Shown here: positions 46,212-58,812 of the stretch, in pieces | Position numbering within the stretch: the first letter of the stretch is position 1 | How the letters are laid out: each line of letters begins with the position of its first letter | Assembly: GCF_002999335.1 (NCBI RefSeq) | Contig: NW_020312292.1 | Location: forward strand, 186,001-250,000 | Reading direction: 5' to 3' | DNA from: Cyclospora cayetanensis | Lineage: Eukaryota; Apicomplexa; Conoidasida; Eucoccidiorida; Eimeriidae | DNA: 64,000 nucleotides | Position numbers and translations under genes: made by a program | The notes under the pieces: model-generated | Databases searched by the model: none | Seen by the model: only the letters and a program-made list of their open reading frames with translations | What the model was told of the DNA's origin: nothing

Positions 46212-46506
46212 TCATGCATCACAAGGCGCATCGACTGATTTCTCATGGGGTCTTCTTGTGGAGACAATAGTGCCAGCGGGATACTTTCCTGTTGGATCTA
46301 TCTCTTTTCTTTCCTTATGTGGCTGAATGATCCAAATCTCTACTGAGCTTTGCCATCTCCCACGGGGTGCATTTTGGGGTTGATCTATTGTATGGCCTGT
46401 GTCGAATGGGGCGGGTCCTCGCCCCACCTGAAATTACACGTCTTTCTCGGTGTTTGTCGGATTTCATTGAGAACTTTGTCATGAGCGTACTTTCTTGCTT
46501 CAACAT
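46212..46506 (-). pseudogene. Second gypsy-like reverse transcriptase fragment (N-terminal part)
   Basis: Frame one gives VISGGARTRPIRHRPYNRST and WEMAKLSRDLD, resembling the conserved approach to the RT fingers (Gly-Ala, Pro-Ile, Arg-Pro-Tyr). After a frameshift it gives IIQPHKE, PAGTIVSTRRP and DAPCD, resembling the following Ser-Pro and Asp-Tyr-Arg blocks. It is a separate copy, because the 43-kb remnant carries its own version of this region. Its continuation was not found. Confidence 0.5.
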
Positions 46507-47623
46507 ACATCAAGGAGATGCCATGTAATTGCAGATTCGTCAATTAGTTGGCGCTCAGGTTCGTTGTGCGCACATCAGGCGATGAGATCTGAGAAGGCAG
46601 TGAAGTCTAGCAGCTAGATGACTGTCTTCTGTTCGAGAGAGAAATACAGATTCTTTTAGGCGCATAAGGCGTGTCTGGCAATTGTATGCAGCGAGTGGTT
46701 TTAGCGTTTACGTTTCACATGGAGTGTGCCCCTGTATGCGTCTGATCGTTTTTTCAGAGATAGATATCACTGATCCTTTGGGATAATTAGCCGTGTGATA
46801 AGCTGACCTGACCGTAGAATTGCAGATACTGCAAGCCTATGTGATTGTTCTGCTGTGATATATTCAAATCAGTTTTATGGGATCGTGTCGCTGTCTTCCT
46901 TGTTGAGTGTTTCTCCAAAGACAATGCAGTGCACGGGCAATTAAGAAGAACCGAATTGCTACGAATCGAGTGTACGGATAAGGCGAGTTTGCCATAATGG
47001 TGAATGAGACCGCACGGTGATTCACATGCAAGCCTCCCGTACAAAAAGGACCATCCACAGCCACTCCCAGCAGGCAGCTCCACAGAATTGGTAAAAATAG
47101 AAAGGTAGACCACTAAAAAACAGCAAGAACAAAAGTCACTGTCGCTAGAGTAGAGTATATCTTTCATTTCCGTAGAATCAAGCCTTCGTTGTCTGGCCCT
47201 TCCAAGGAAAGCTGGACTGACCACGCTGGGCCCGCACAGGACTAGGACAAAAAGGCAAGGAGCACGGAGAAAAGAGCAAAAATATATCTCACTTTTACTC
47301 AATTCTCTAAGTTCACTAGGGTCTGAAATAATGCGCCTCCGATGGTTTGGAGTCCAAAGCTTGAAACAGCGCCGACGATCCTTGATGCTTCTAGCAAGCT
47401 AGTCACATGCCTGATGGTCAAAGCACAAGAGGATCACTGAGTGAGCAGTACCTGTATTTCTGCGGTTAATGCGATCAGTCACCCTTTTCTGCATTCATTC
47501 CCGTGATGTAGGCAGCATTGATGGGGTAGGGCCCTTCGTCAAAGTGAGTTCGTCCAAAGGGCACCTCGGCCGTTCCATAGGTCGGACCGACTCCGGAGCA
47601 ACTGCCCTAGTTGTCGCTTTATA
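46507..47623. other. Intergenic region
   Basis: No gene recognised. A minus-strand frame at 46787-47302 (171 codons) has no domain and lies next to retroelement debris. The right end should contain the promoter of the plus-strand gene beginning at 47624. Confidence 0.35.
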
Positions 47624-50600
47624 ATGAGGACCATGCTATCAAGATTCTTGAGGCAAGCCCAGTTGGGCGTTCTTAAGCTTCTTGTGCCACACTTTTCCCT
47701 AATTGCTATTGCGTTGATCTTGGAGCTGGTTCGGGGCAACCCAATCCACAAGCAGATATTCCCTTTTATAGGGAAGCCATCTGAATTTTCTCTAGAAAGG
47801 CTGGATAAAGGTCTTTTAGCCTCCGTTGGTCACGATGAAAGTGTTTCGCTACTCGAGGCCCGAGTTGGGGAGGCAGCAGAGCCGCAAAATAATGGAGTAA
47901 GCGAGGGGCCAGAACAACATGAAACGCAAACGCATTCAGTGAATGGAAGTAAGGCGCTGTTAATGTTAAACCAATGTGATGGCATTACCTTCCTGAGTTA
48001 GTTACTTGTCCAGCAAAACTAGGACGAACACGCAATTAAGTGCATATATTGGGGATGTAGGAGCAGACCAGCGATGTAGGGATGTTTGATGTTCTGTGAT
48101 ACCAGGCTGCGAAGACATTTTCAAGAAATTCGAAGAAGGTATTTCACGATGAACTGTATGCCTGCTTTACGACCTCAGCTAATCCAAAATTATTGAACAT
48201 TAGGGAACGTGTCCTGCTTTACTATCGCTGATCAGATTTCAACGCCAACAAACATCAGTTCAATACCATGCTTGAGACTATGAAGAATGACCATAGTCTG
48301 GAGGAGAAAAGCTGCCTAAAGACGGTTGTTCATCCAGAAGGTTCTTTTCTTAATGATCCTGAGTTATCAACTGTGAAAAGCTCTGTAGAGCTCCATTTTG
48401 GAGCAATCTGGATGTGGGACAAAATCGCACGCATTCTTCTCAAGAGCCGTAAGTTTATATTCGCCCCTGCACTTAAGTGTATGCCTTGTGCTTAGATCTT
48501 AAGGGCGATGTAGATTTGTATTAGCAATAGGGAGAAAATTACTGTTTCGTTTGTGTGTTTGCAGCCCAGTTGCATATTATGTCGAAACGCTTTTGGTCAG
48601 GTACATCGCATAAGCTGTCATAGCTGCGATTTTTGTACCTTTTCAAAAGGAAAGAGTTCGACGTCTGTATATTTTGCCATGGATACTTTCCTGGTACAGG
48701 TATCCCTCCCCCTCTAGGCATCGGTGATACAGTCAAACTACTTCAAGACGGCTCCACGATTATGATGCGTGGGGAATACACTGTTACCGGTGTTCAAAAT
48801 GACGAAGTTTCCATAGAAAAGGAAGGAGAGCGGCTTACTGTCCCACGCGACCGCCTAATTCTCACGATACAAGACAGTGAGACTTATTCGAACCCAGCAG
48901 TTTACAAAGGATTTTCTAATGTGAGCCGTCGGTTTGCACCTAAATACTGGAATATTCTAACTGTATTCTCTTCTCAGGACATGTTATGATAGCAGACAAA
49001 GTACTGCGCAATGAGATTAAGAACTTGAATGAGGATGACCCCAGTCTATTGGAGGATATGGAGGAGGTGTTTAGGTTGGCAGGAATCACGGAGGCATTTC
49101 GAAAAACTCAACGAACCAACGATCCTCGGCATCTACAGAGTGCAATGAGAGCCTCAGAGCTATTTCACTGTACGTTCAGAATCGTAAGGAGTCCTCTACC
49201 AACCCTAGTTCTCCCCGGTGTGGCACCTGATAAGTGTCCTTCATATGCTGCAATGCTGCAGTCTTGAGCTTCGTGGATGCCGTAAGAGAACTACCTGGCA
49301 TCGAGGCCAGACAGATTCAAAAACCTTCAAAAAGAATATACAAACCGGATCCATCAGAACTGAGCAGCATTTACACCGCAAGAGCTGCAGTGCAAGGCAA
49401 GCATTCCTCGCACCTCCAGAATATGGGCCCCTCAAATATCCATAAGCAGTCCTTTTCGCATTATGTCCTCGTGCGTGTATAATTTGCTTGTGCAGCATAT
49501 GAACTACTTCAGCTGATTCGAGGTTATACGGCTTTAGAGGGGTGCAGGCCGCTGACCCACAAGAGCCTCTACGGGACAGCGAACGAGCTTGTATTCCGAA
49601 TGATTGAAAATGCTAGATTTGAAGTTTTAGACATGGAAGGCCAAGACATTCTTTATGCGGTCCTTGAAAACCAATGTAGAACAACGGCCGCCTTTACCTT
49701 TCCAGGAAATCGGCCAGAGTGGACCACAGTCATTCCGAAGTGCTTGAAAGTATGGGAGCAAGCGAGACGTGACTGGTCCCAGTTAGGTGAGGCAAGAAAA
49801 CATCACTGTCATAGTTGTTGGCCGTCATGTTTGCTAGAAAGGTGCACTGTGTGTCCTCCAGCTAATTCGAGGCTTTGTTTTTCGTTGAATCGCTCATGCC
49901 GCATGCTCGCAGTGCTTTCAAGGGAACTAGCACAGGACCGTGAGGATCTAGCATCTGATTGCTCATTAAAACACGGTATGCTTGAAAGGACTTTTCCTTG
50001 TTGGAAAATTGCATATTCACGACAACATAGGTTTGACCTAGTCAGTCTTTGTGACTAACGCGATATATAAATGAGACTGCTGGTCTTGTTGTGCTTGGTT
50101 CGCAGGGCAAGTCGCCCCTGGATACTTGGAGGGATGTGATGAACGTTGCATGAAAAAAGTACTGGGACGCAACTTCTGGTTTGATAAGAGCAGAGTTAAA
50201 AGGCGAAGCATTGGAAAGGATTTCATTATTGCTGGCGATGGTAACTGAGCAGCCTCTAGCCAGAATGCCAGTTCGGCCATTGCAGGAATTGGTTCCTACA
50301 CTATTTTCCAGGACCCCCGTGTCTCTTGGTAGCTGTTGCCTACTATTTCTCGCTCTCCTTATTCTTACTACTGCGTTTTAGTGATGCGAACTTGTTTGTT
50401 TCAGCCCTACGCTTTGCAATGTATTACGCTGCTGAGACACTCCCCTATCTTGACCTTGTAGGGGGTCAGACGTGGAGGCTGGGGCGCATATTCGACAACG
50501 TTGCACCAGTCCTTGCCGATATTGGAAAAGAAGCTGACCTGCTTCTATGTCTAGGAGATCTTCTAACCACAGAAGCTGGGCAGACAGTGCAGAGGGCACC

Positions 50601-52643
50601 TGGTATGACTGGTTTTGGCCTACCCCATCCGCAGCTTTTGGCGCTGTACACGGCAACCGACCTCCGGCATCACGCGAGCATCGCAGGGGGAAATCTGAAA
50701 AACTCCAAAAAACTGCGCAAGGCTGCCAAAGGCTCAATGAGTTTCACCGCATTTTTTAAGGTACTTTCCTGTCATATTAATGATGATGCTGAAGCCCTCC
50801 ACAAAGTTTTTGGCCCCTTCGCATCACTCGCTATCCGTATCGGTGAGTCCTCCAAGCTCACCCAACTCCCTGCAATGTTGGCTACTGATTAGCTGAACAC
50901 ACTTTTCTTAGCTATTAAGTGCGAGCTTCTAGAGGATGGCGCTTGGTGCTCAACTAGGAGGTCTCTGGTTGGGTTTGTCCCTGTATGCGTTATTCACAGC
51001 TCTGTTCCTTCGCATCGAGATTGAGGAACAAGGACGTAGTGGGTGGAAAGACGCCGTTAAAGTTTTCTCTGTTGGTTCCTTTGATAAAAAGCTATATCGG
51101 AAAGTTGTACAAAGAATGACTCACAATGCTGGAAAATTCATTACTAAGTTTATGGAAGGATTTGGATACGAAATCACGGGTAAAATTCGGAAAATAAAAA
51201 AAAGAATCAAGGAGCTTTTCAAGCGGAAGCCTAAGGCGAACGCCGAGACGGCAAAGGTGCAACACAGTGTTGGGCACAGTTTTGCGAAACTCATACTCCT
51301 AATGTGGGTAAGTGGTTCCAAACACCAACTGACCTCTACGACCAATAGAAGCGACACGTTCTACAACGCCAGGCTATATCAAGCTCTAACAATCCTAAAC
51401 CATGGTATGTGTGCAGTGCTGGGCCCTCTTGTCTTCTGTACCAAAAAACGCTTGAAAAGCTCGAGCCTGTACGTGACTTCGTCATTTAGGACTGTTAGTG
51501 TTGTCTTTGACCACTGCATGCCGGCCTCCGTTTATGCAATTATTGATGCTCTTTGACTTTTCTAGTGTATATACGCTGCGGTTTTCACAGGCGTAGACCC
51601 AATGGAGCTTATTACAAAAGATATAAAGCATGAGTGTAAACGTACCAAAAATGTGGCCCACAAATACTGGGCTCTACTCCGCAAAAGCTCCACGATTTCG
51701 CGTCTCGCCGATGAGCTAGGTGCAGCCATGGCCTACGGATTCCTACATGGCCAGTCCTACTCCAAGCTTTCCGATGCAGGGCGCTCCCTGGGTCCAGCCT
51801 GCAGAGGGCAAACATCGCTTGATCTCCTTCAAAATGACGCCGAATACCTCCAAATTGTACAGCTCTATCAATGCATGGAGCTGCAGCGTGAGCCGCCTCT
51901 TGCCTCTCGAACCAGCTCTTTTGGCTGTGTGCGAAACATTGTGAAACAAAAAACAGTGTTGTTCAGGGATATTTTTATTGTGCAGGTCAAGCGGTCGCAG
52001 TTTTAAAATTAGCACTTGGGAAGATCAGAATGCCACCAGCGGATATTATACGTAGGCTATTCTCTTTCCTTAAGCAGATTCGGGCAATCCGCAAAGAGGG
52101 TGCTAAGGGTCTCTTCGAGGCATACTTGAGATGGGTGAAAGAAGGTGAAGCATCAACAGAAGTGAACAAGTGGAATGACAGCATCGAAATGTTTGAATGC
52201 TCATGGCACTCGTCACAGAGCGAACAAGATGCCATGGTCCCTAAACCTAACAAAAGTGATGAGGAGGCTCCTGTCTCGGACCTTGCATTACAGGATGTTG
52301 GAACATGCGCTGGTAAAGCCTCAACATACCTGCAGGCAGCTTTTTCTAGCCATGTTCACTACTCAGCCACACTGTTGAAACTTTTCGTTCGTGCTATATA
52401 CTGTGCTGTGCTCGTTTCATATGGTATTTCCTTTGCAGCAACCGCGAATGCAGAGCTGGACCTACAACAAGGTCAGGTGGACGCAGTATCCAGTAGCATT
52501 CTACATTCCACCATGCTGTGACCTGTGTATGGTTGTCGGCGCGAGAGTAGAACAGTGATCTTTCCCATTAGCGCATCTTGCTTTCAGAGCCTACGGCACA
52601 GGAGGAAAGTGGTGGGAAACTACACACGTTGGTCACACTATAG
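47624..52643 (+). CDS. Unrecognised 13-exon secreted membrane protein
   Basis: Deduced exons: 47624-47948, 48236-48448, 48700-48876, 48978-49169, 49262-49474, 49496-49786, 49913-49975, 50106-50240, 50405-50842, 50958-51404, 51591-51926, 51986-52471 and 52588-52643. They give about 1,123 residues, and every intron is phase 1, strong support for a real gene. The N-terminus has a signal peptide or anchor (LIAIALILELVRG). Two further hydrophobic helices are at about residues 685-705 (LWLGLSLYALFTALFL) and 1072-1095 (LFVRAIYCAVLVSYG). Between them is a basic Lys/Arg helix (GKIRKIKKRIKELFKRK). A helix-rich block (TWRLGRIFDNVAPVLADIG) precedes the first. I recognise no domain. Size and layout recall rhoptry-neck (RON2/RON5-type) proteins, but only weakly. 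The intron at 49475-49495 would be just 21 bp, so that junction may be wrong. Confidence 0.7.
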
Positions 52644-53679
52644 GGCTAAGTATGGATTTACACGCCTTTGTACTTCATAGAAAGCAGAGGTGAGCACCAA
52701 TTATGTGAGGATGAAAAGAAATATATGAAGACTGCACTTGAGTGCTCCAGATATGTGGGCACTCGTGGTTTTTTAAGATGAATATGTTTTAGACATCCGT
52801 ATAATTTGAGTGAGCATTTGATAACTAAAGGCCCCTTGAGTTCTTGCGGCCACGCTCGCAACAGGGATCAGTCGCTGTAGTATTGCAAGTCGCCTGTTCT
52901 CCATTAGTTTACAAACGCGCGAGTTATCCTTTCTGCAACCTTATCTACTCGGCAGATGAATAGTTGCACGAGACAGCCGACCGGACAGTGACTCCCCCCG
53001 ATCAGCACAGACCGACTGTGTCAGAAGCTGTGTACAAATTCATACTGTAAACTTGCAGTCTAGCGGTGCAGTGAAAAAAGAATCATCCCTCTTGGTCCAC
53101 TGCTCAGGTAGAGTGCATTCATTCTACGGCTTGTCTTGTGGCTGGATTAGAATCTCATACGTAGTTGGACAGGGCAGCAGCTCAGGTGGTTTTTTCTATT
53201 CACTTGATTATTTCCTTCGCTAGAAAGTTCAAGCTACTATATCTAAAAGAGAACATAGTCACATGCGTCCCCAATGAATGTGCACAACATTGCAACAGTG
53301 GGACTAATATGCGGAGTTGTTCCATATAAGTGGTAGTACAGGCTCAAACGAGCGGGTTTTTCGCCTGCATGCATAAGTATACGCTTTCATGCAAGCAGAG
53401 TAAAGAAACATAACATGCAAACACGGCGAAAAGGTTTTTTCATGCGGCCGCCGCACCAATTTTCTTTCCGGCAAAGCAAGCGGCATCTTATTGGCTCTGG
53501 CTCATGGACCAGCCGGTTCGCAACTGGCTGCTGCTAACAGTATCCTGCGCTTGTCCCGCCAATAATCTGCATGTCCTCTAGTCCGCCTTAAAAGCCAAAG
53601 TGCCCCTGGATCCACAAGGAGGTGCTCAGACTGGAGCTTCTGCAGCAAAATCGGATTCTTGAATAAGATCACACGCAGC
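52644..53679. other. Convergent intergenic region
   Basis: Between the ends of the plus-strand gene and the minus-strand vezatin-like gene. No feature recognised; both 3' untranslated regions should be here. Confidence 0.4.
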
Positions 53680-56600
53680 CTACTCCTCACTATTCGCTAG
53701 GTCGTCTCTGAGAGCCGAGGTACCTTCCTTGATTCCTTCCGAATCGCACCTGTGCTGCGAATCTGCCGCAAATATTTCCCCAAGTGCTGTGGCGGGGCAA
53801 TCGTTCTCTCCGTCCCCCGAAACACTCGTTCGTCGCCGCACTAGCTCGCCTTCGAGCTGAGAGATGAGAGACTGAGAAGCCAGGAACTCGGGGGACTGCC
53901 AAGAATTTCTAGCCAAGGGCCCCTTGAGCTGCTGCTGACGAATTAGAAAAGCCATGTTCTCCTTTTCTAGCCAGACCTTTGATTCATCCGTAGAGCATTC
54001 CTCTGATAGGCTCATGGCCTCGAGTGTGGCACTGACAGCGGGGGGTGATGAGGATGACGATTCAGCAGCCTGCCTAGCAGTAGGGCTTTCTTCATCAACG
54101 GTTGCCTCGATCTCACTTCCGCACACAGAGGCATTCTTAAAATCTCTTTCAAGGCCGCTTTCTCCCGGGAGCGGGGCAGAGGACTCATGCAAGGCATTTG
54201 TTTCTGGACAGTTCCACGATGCGTGACTACCCTCAGTAACAACACGTAAAATTGAATCACTGGCGTCTTCCGAGTCTGTTGCACCCACCAAGAGCTCCTT
54301 TACCACGCGAGGAAAGCACTTTTGCTCCTCGTTCTTGCTTTTTAGCCTAAACTTCAGCTCCCGCAGCGTGAGCTGGCTGCGTTCCTGCACGATAGGGTCC
54401 TTATCTTCGAAAGCTGCTAACAGGTCCGCTTCCTCTTGGAACCGACGCTTGTTGCTGCTGGACTCCTGCCCTACTGCTGTATACACTTCGAGACACTGCA
54501 CAGGCTCAGCAACTGTTGACTGCGACCAGCAATGTGTCTCTTCTTTAGCATCGCTGCACTCGAGTGACTTGGGAGGAACCCCCTGTGGAGCGACAGGTGA
54601 TCTTGAAGAATCGACAGGTCCGGGGGCCTTGCCTGGCAGCCGCAACAACCGCATAAGTTTCTCTCCTTCCTCAGAAGCCGCATGCAGGTGGCGAAGAACT
54701 AGCTGGACTGCACTACATAACTTGGCATCTCCAATGCTCTGTTCACCCCCAGCCATCGCTGATGCGCACCGAGGGCCCCCCGTGGTAGTGCTCTCAGCAG
54801 ATCCTGACATCATCGCCCTCCAACGAGAAAGCCAAAAATAATTCCTATCTCTGGTGGCGTCCGCGCTGCCCTGCATGCCCTCTGCCTTCCATAGGAAAGC
54901 ATTTGAGGGGAGGCGAAGGATCGCAAGAGCTGCAGCAATGTTACGACTCATCGAGGCAAGTGCCGTTCTGGGAGCCGGGCTCAAAACTCCAGAGAGAGGG
55001 CTGCAGGCATGAAGTGCAGCCACGGGAGGCGAAACAGCACACGGTAGCAAGTGTAGCGGTTCGGTGGGGGACCCTCTGATGTTCAGCTGCTCTTCCATAT
55101 TCTTAAACATCCACGGCACCCACTGAGGCTGCGGCAAGCGGACCGGGCAAGATGCCCAATCTTCCTCCAAAATAATCCGCAGTGCATTTGCTGCCTCTGT
55201 CGCCACTAAAGTAGCCGCAGCGAGGTCGTGCCTGAGTTGGTTCAGTCGTTGTAATAGCCACCACGAAGCTCTTATTCCGTCAAACACAGCTTTTAACACA
55301 GCAACAGAGCCAAAGACCCCCCAAACCACCGCTCTGGATACGTCTACAGTCCAAGAGTCCAGGAAAGGAAATCTATGCAAAGCTTCTCTGACCTCAGAAG
55401 CCGATGGCTTCACCCGCGGTGCGCTTGGTTCGCATTGTCTGCTAGGAGCGCAAGAGGCAACGGTTCTGCAGATGCCAAGCCTAGAGTTGGAATTTTTTGT
55501 AGTCAGACTTTCTGGAGTTTCTTCGCTCCTCAGCACTCTTCCTGCGCGTTCTACTTCTTCACCAAGTGACCGGCAATCAGCTGAATTTTTCTGCTGTTGC
55601 GCCAGTAGAGTCCGCCTCAGGGTGCAGTTGGTCCGCCGAGTCAGCTGTGGTGCAGCTGTAGGAGGCAAAAGTGCTCTTCTCCCCCCTTCACTGTGGATTT
55701 TTTGCTCCACAGCTACGCAACCCCATCGGAACCGGGCATCTAACGAGAACAACAAATTTCTTAATGCTATTTGGAATCCTGTGCATATTCTCGAGTGCAG
55801 AAGCCAGCTTCTGGTTGAAGCGTCTTTTAGAGAACGAATGCTGCCGTCGAACCGACGATTGCCACAGGTGGATCCATCTGCAGTTCCCCAAGGCCCCAAG
55901 GCTATGTGGCTCGCCCAAGCAAGGTGACCACCTCCTGCCTTTGGCCTCAAAATGTTATCGTAGATGTGGCAAAAGGCGCGTTCCTGCCAATCCAATACTT
56001 GGTAGAGGCGAAAGCGCAAGTGAGAAGCAGGAAGTTCCTTCATTCGAAGGCTACTAGACAGAAAACACCCAGTCTCCGGCACTGTTCTGTATGGGGCCGC
56101 CGAGCCCAAAAGCTTTCCAAAATACGGAGGATCAACAGTGATTTCTGGCTCTTGTGGCTGTGCGCACGAATCCTTCCGCAATCGTTCATTTTTTCCAGTG
56201 CAGGGTAATGAAATTCCAGCAGTACCAGCGGAATGTTGCTGCTGCGGCTCAGTGCAAGTCCCCGAAAAAGCTTTGACGGTGACTTCAAGTTCCTGAATCC
56301 ACCTGGAAATAACATCGCAGAGAACGGTCTGCACAATGAGGAGTGAGAGCGTGTCGTATCGAAGTGCGGAGTACTGCAAGGCAGCGAGCGAGACAGCCCC
56401 CAATGGACGCGTGCTGATGTTTTGGCAGTACATCACACATGCGCAGCTTACCGTATCGCTTCTCTGACAAGTTTGTGCTGGAGCTGCATATCAGCAAGCA
56501 GCTGGTAGAGAAGCATGCAAAAGTAGCGTGCTAACAATTCCATCAGACCCCAGAGAACCACGCAGCACGCTGCCATGCCCACAGGAACCCCAACAAGTAC

Positions 56601-57185
56601 GGCGCTGCTTAGCCGTGCAACGCTACCCGTCACAAATACTGCGGCAATGACTCCTGAAATTAGTGCCACAACGCCAGCAGCGCATGCTTTGATCGGAATA
56701 GATGGTAATAGGAGACAAGGCGACGACGTTTGCCTAGATATCCTCGCCTTCACGGACTCTGCTGCGAATGAATCCTGTATACAGCTTGCAGCACCACCTG
56801 CAGTGCTCGCAGGAGTTTCATTTTTAAGGCTCCATTGTGAGAAGAAAAGACTTTTCCTCCTGTCATCAGCCCTGAGCGATGTAATTGCGCGCACCGGATC
56901 TAGGTATCCGTAGACTGATGCAGCCGTCTGTAGGTTCGCGCACAGTCTTCTTATAGGGTACGATAGACAAGCATAGATTGTATGGGTTGCTGCGGCAGAC
57001 ACTTTCAGCCAAGCAGCTTCAAGCTTGTCCCCATACGTCGAAAGACTCTCAGGAGCTTCGATAGGCCACGCGCGACGCACCGTGGATCCGCCGCATCGAG
57101 ACAATTGTTTGTACAATAGTTGATGGCACTCCAATCGATTGAGTTGAGGGCTACCTGCGCCGTCTGCCTCTTCCAAGCTCAGCAT
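53680..57185 (-). CDS. Two-helix membrane protein with vezatin-like hints
   Basis: Exon 1 (57185-56452) and exon 2 (56413-53680) join in phase to give about 1,155 residues; exon 2 is by far the longest open frame in the right half. Two adjacent hydrophobic helices sit at about residues 168-187 and 195-214 (AAGVVALISGVIAAVFV, VGMAACCVVLWGLMELL). Just after them comes RWIQELEVTVKAFSG, which resembles the post-membrane block of vezatin (adherens-junction/myosin VIIA partner; myosin-binding family with yeast Inp2). A middle helical region (about 55260-55390) and a long acidic Ser/Glu-rich tail follow. The family assignment is tentative. The joining intron would be only 38 bp (56451-56414), and another acceptor at the CTTGCAG near 56380 is possible. 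Confidence 0.7.
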
Positions 57186-58812
57186 TTTGAGAGACGTTTA
57201 TTACATAGGCTTGCCTTGCCATGCGTGTGCCTCTAATCCTTGCTATGCCCGTCTGGCATCCTGAATTTGCAGACCCCTCCAGCTGCTGAATTTTCTGCCG
57301 ACGTTGACCTCGTTAGTGCAAGCTTGATTACATGAAGGTGAAGCTTAATGGGAATGTAAGGTTGTACCTTGTAGAGGAAGGCAATGTAAAGAAGAGAACA
57401 ATAACCGGGAGCTCAAATAAAATCACGTAGACATACACAGTGCTGGCCTTACGCAACTGCTTCACATCTTCCGATACTGGCGTCCCCCTCAAAGGCTAAG
57501 TCGAAATCCTTTCAAGAAAAGCCTGCCGAAACTAAGAGCTGCACTAGGAATCGTTGATGTACCAGCGATAATTACAACCTGCAATGGTCTGCAAGACCAC
57601 GGCCGCAGAATTGAAGCCGGTGCTCGAACACATTGGCTGGGTAACCGTGATGCGGTGGTTCGAAGTGGACCACTGCATAAAAAATATATTTAATATCTGG
57701 TAAGGCCAGCTACAAGGCATGAGTAGAGAAAAATGCCTTTCTCTGTGACAGCAGTCAATGCATGCTCCACCGTTCCTGCTGACGATTTTACCAGCCAGCG
57801 CAGCATTAAAACCATCCGCAAAGATACCCATAGCTTAATAATACGTTGAACCAATTGCTGCATACATTTAATAAATTGCTTTAATTGCTGCATCTTTTGA
57901 ATGCATAATCTCATTCTTAATACTATGTACCCAGCAACGGGATTTGCAAACGTTCGTTCGCTGGCAGGCGCGCCCGTTGCTCTGCCAAACCATATACTTG
58001 GTACACGGGCTGCGTTGATGTAAAAAGTATGATTTTACAGTGGCCTTAATGGGAATATCGAGACAGGCAACCTTCTGATGAGGAACTCGGGAGGATTGGA
58101 TTCAGTTTTTACAGCTGATCTCCTGATCTTGCATCTCGAAACAATTAGTAGAAACAGGGGCCTCCGAGGGGGCCTTGGGGTGGCCGAGTGAGGAACTAAT
58201 TTATCTTAACCCATGCTGATTGACCATGTCAGCTCGATACAGTCTTAACGCTATCAGGTGTTGAAGCTGATCATGGTACGAAAAAACTCCCGCCTGCTCG
58301 TTGTCATCGCAAACCATTCTCCTTCTACCATAAGGCACCGCTTAATTCAATGCACAACTCATCTCTTCTACCTTTCAAAGGTGGAACAAATGAAACGGTG
58401 CTGAATTGTGGGCCTAATTTCAGTTGCGTAATCAGGCGACGCATGTCACGAGTGCTCTGTGTACGAGTGTCCAATAGCCCTATGCAGCTGTAACAGATTG
58501 ACTTCATACTCGATTTTCAGAGCGCAGCAAAAAATGTATGAGGTTGATCATATAATTACTAGTGTGCCCTGCACCCCACGACAAAAGCTATAGAAAAGTG
58601 CTACTTCGGTTTGGGATAATTGGAAACCATGGGTTATACGAACTGTCTAATGAGAATACAGATTGCTCAAGCCAGCTAAGCATACACAGTTATACCATAC
58701 TGCCATCCGATACAGCGAAAAGTAAATTCATTGCGGGTGAGAAGCTCTTTGCTGGGCCTGTATGGATACGAGGATTACATTCCTCGAGGACAAGCCGCTC
58801 CCTTCAAGATTT
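57186..58812. other. Intergenic region
   Basis: Between the glucan synthase stop codon and the start of the vezatin-like gene, both on the minus strand. Short open frames (57544-57831 minus, 58562-58822 plus) show no domain. No repeats. Confidence 0.4.

Noticed and set aside
46787..47302. Minus-strand 171-codon frame
   Set aside because: Weak hydrophobic stretches only; adjacent to retroelement debris and without family resemblance.
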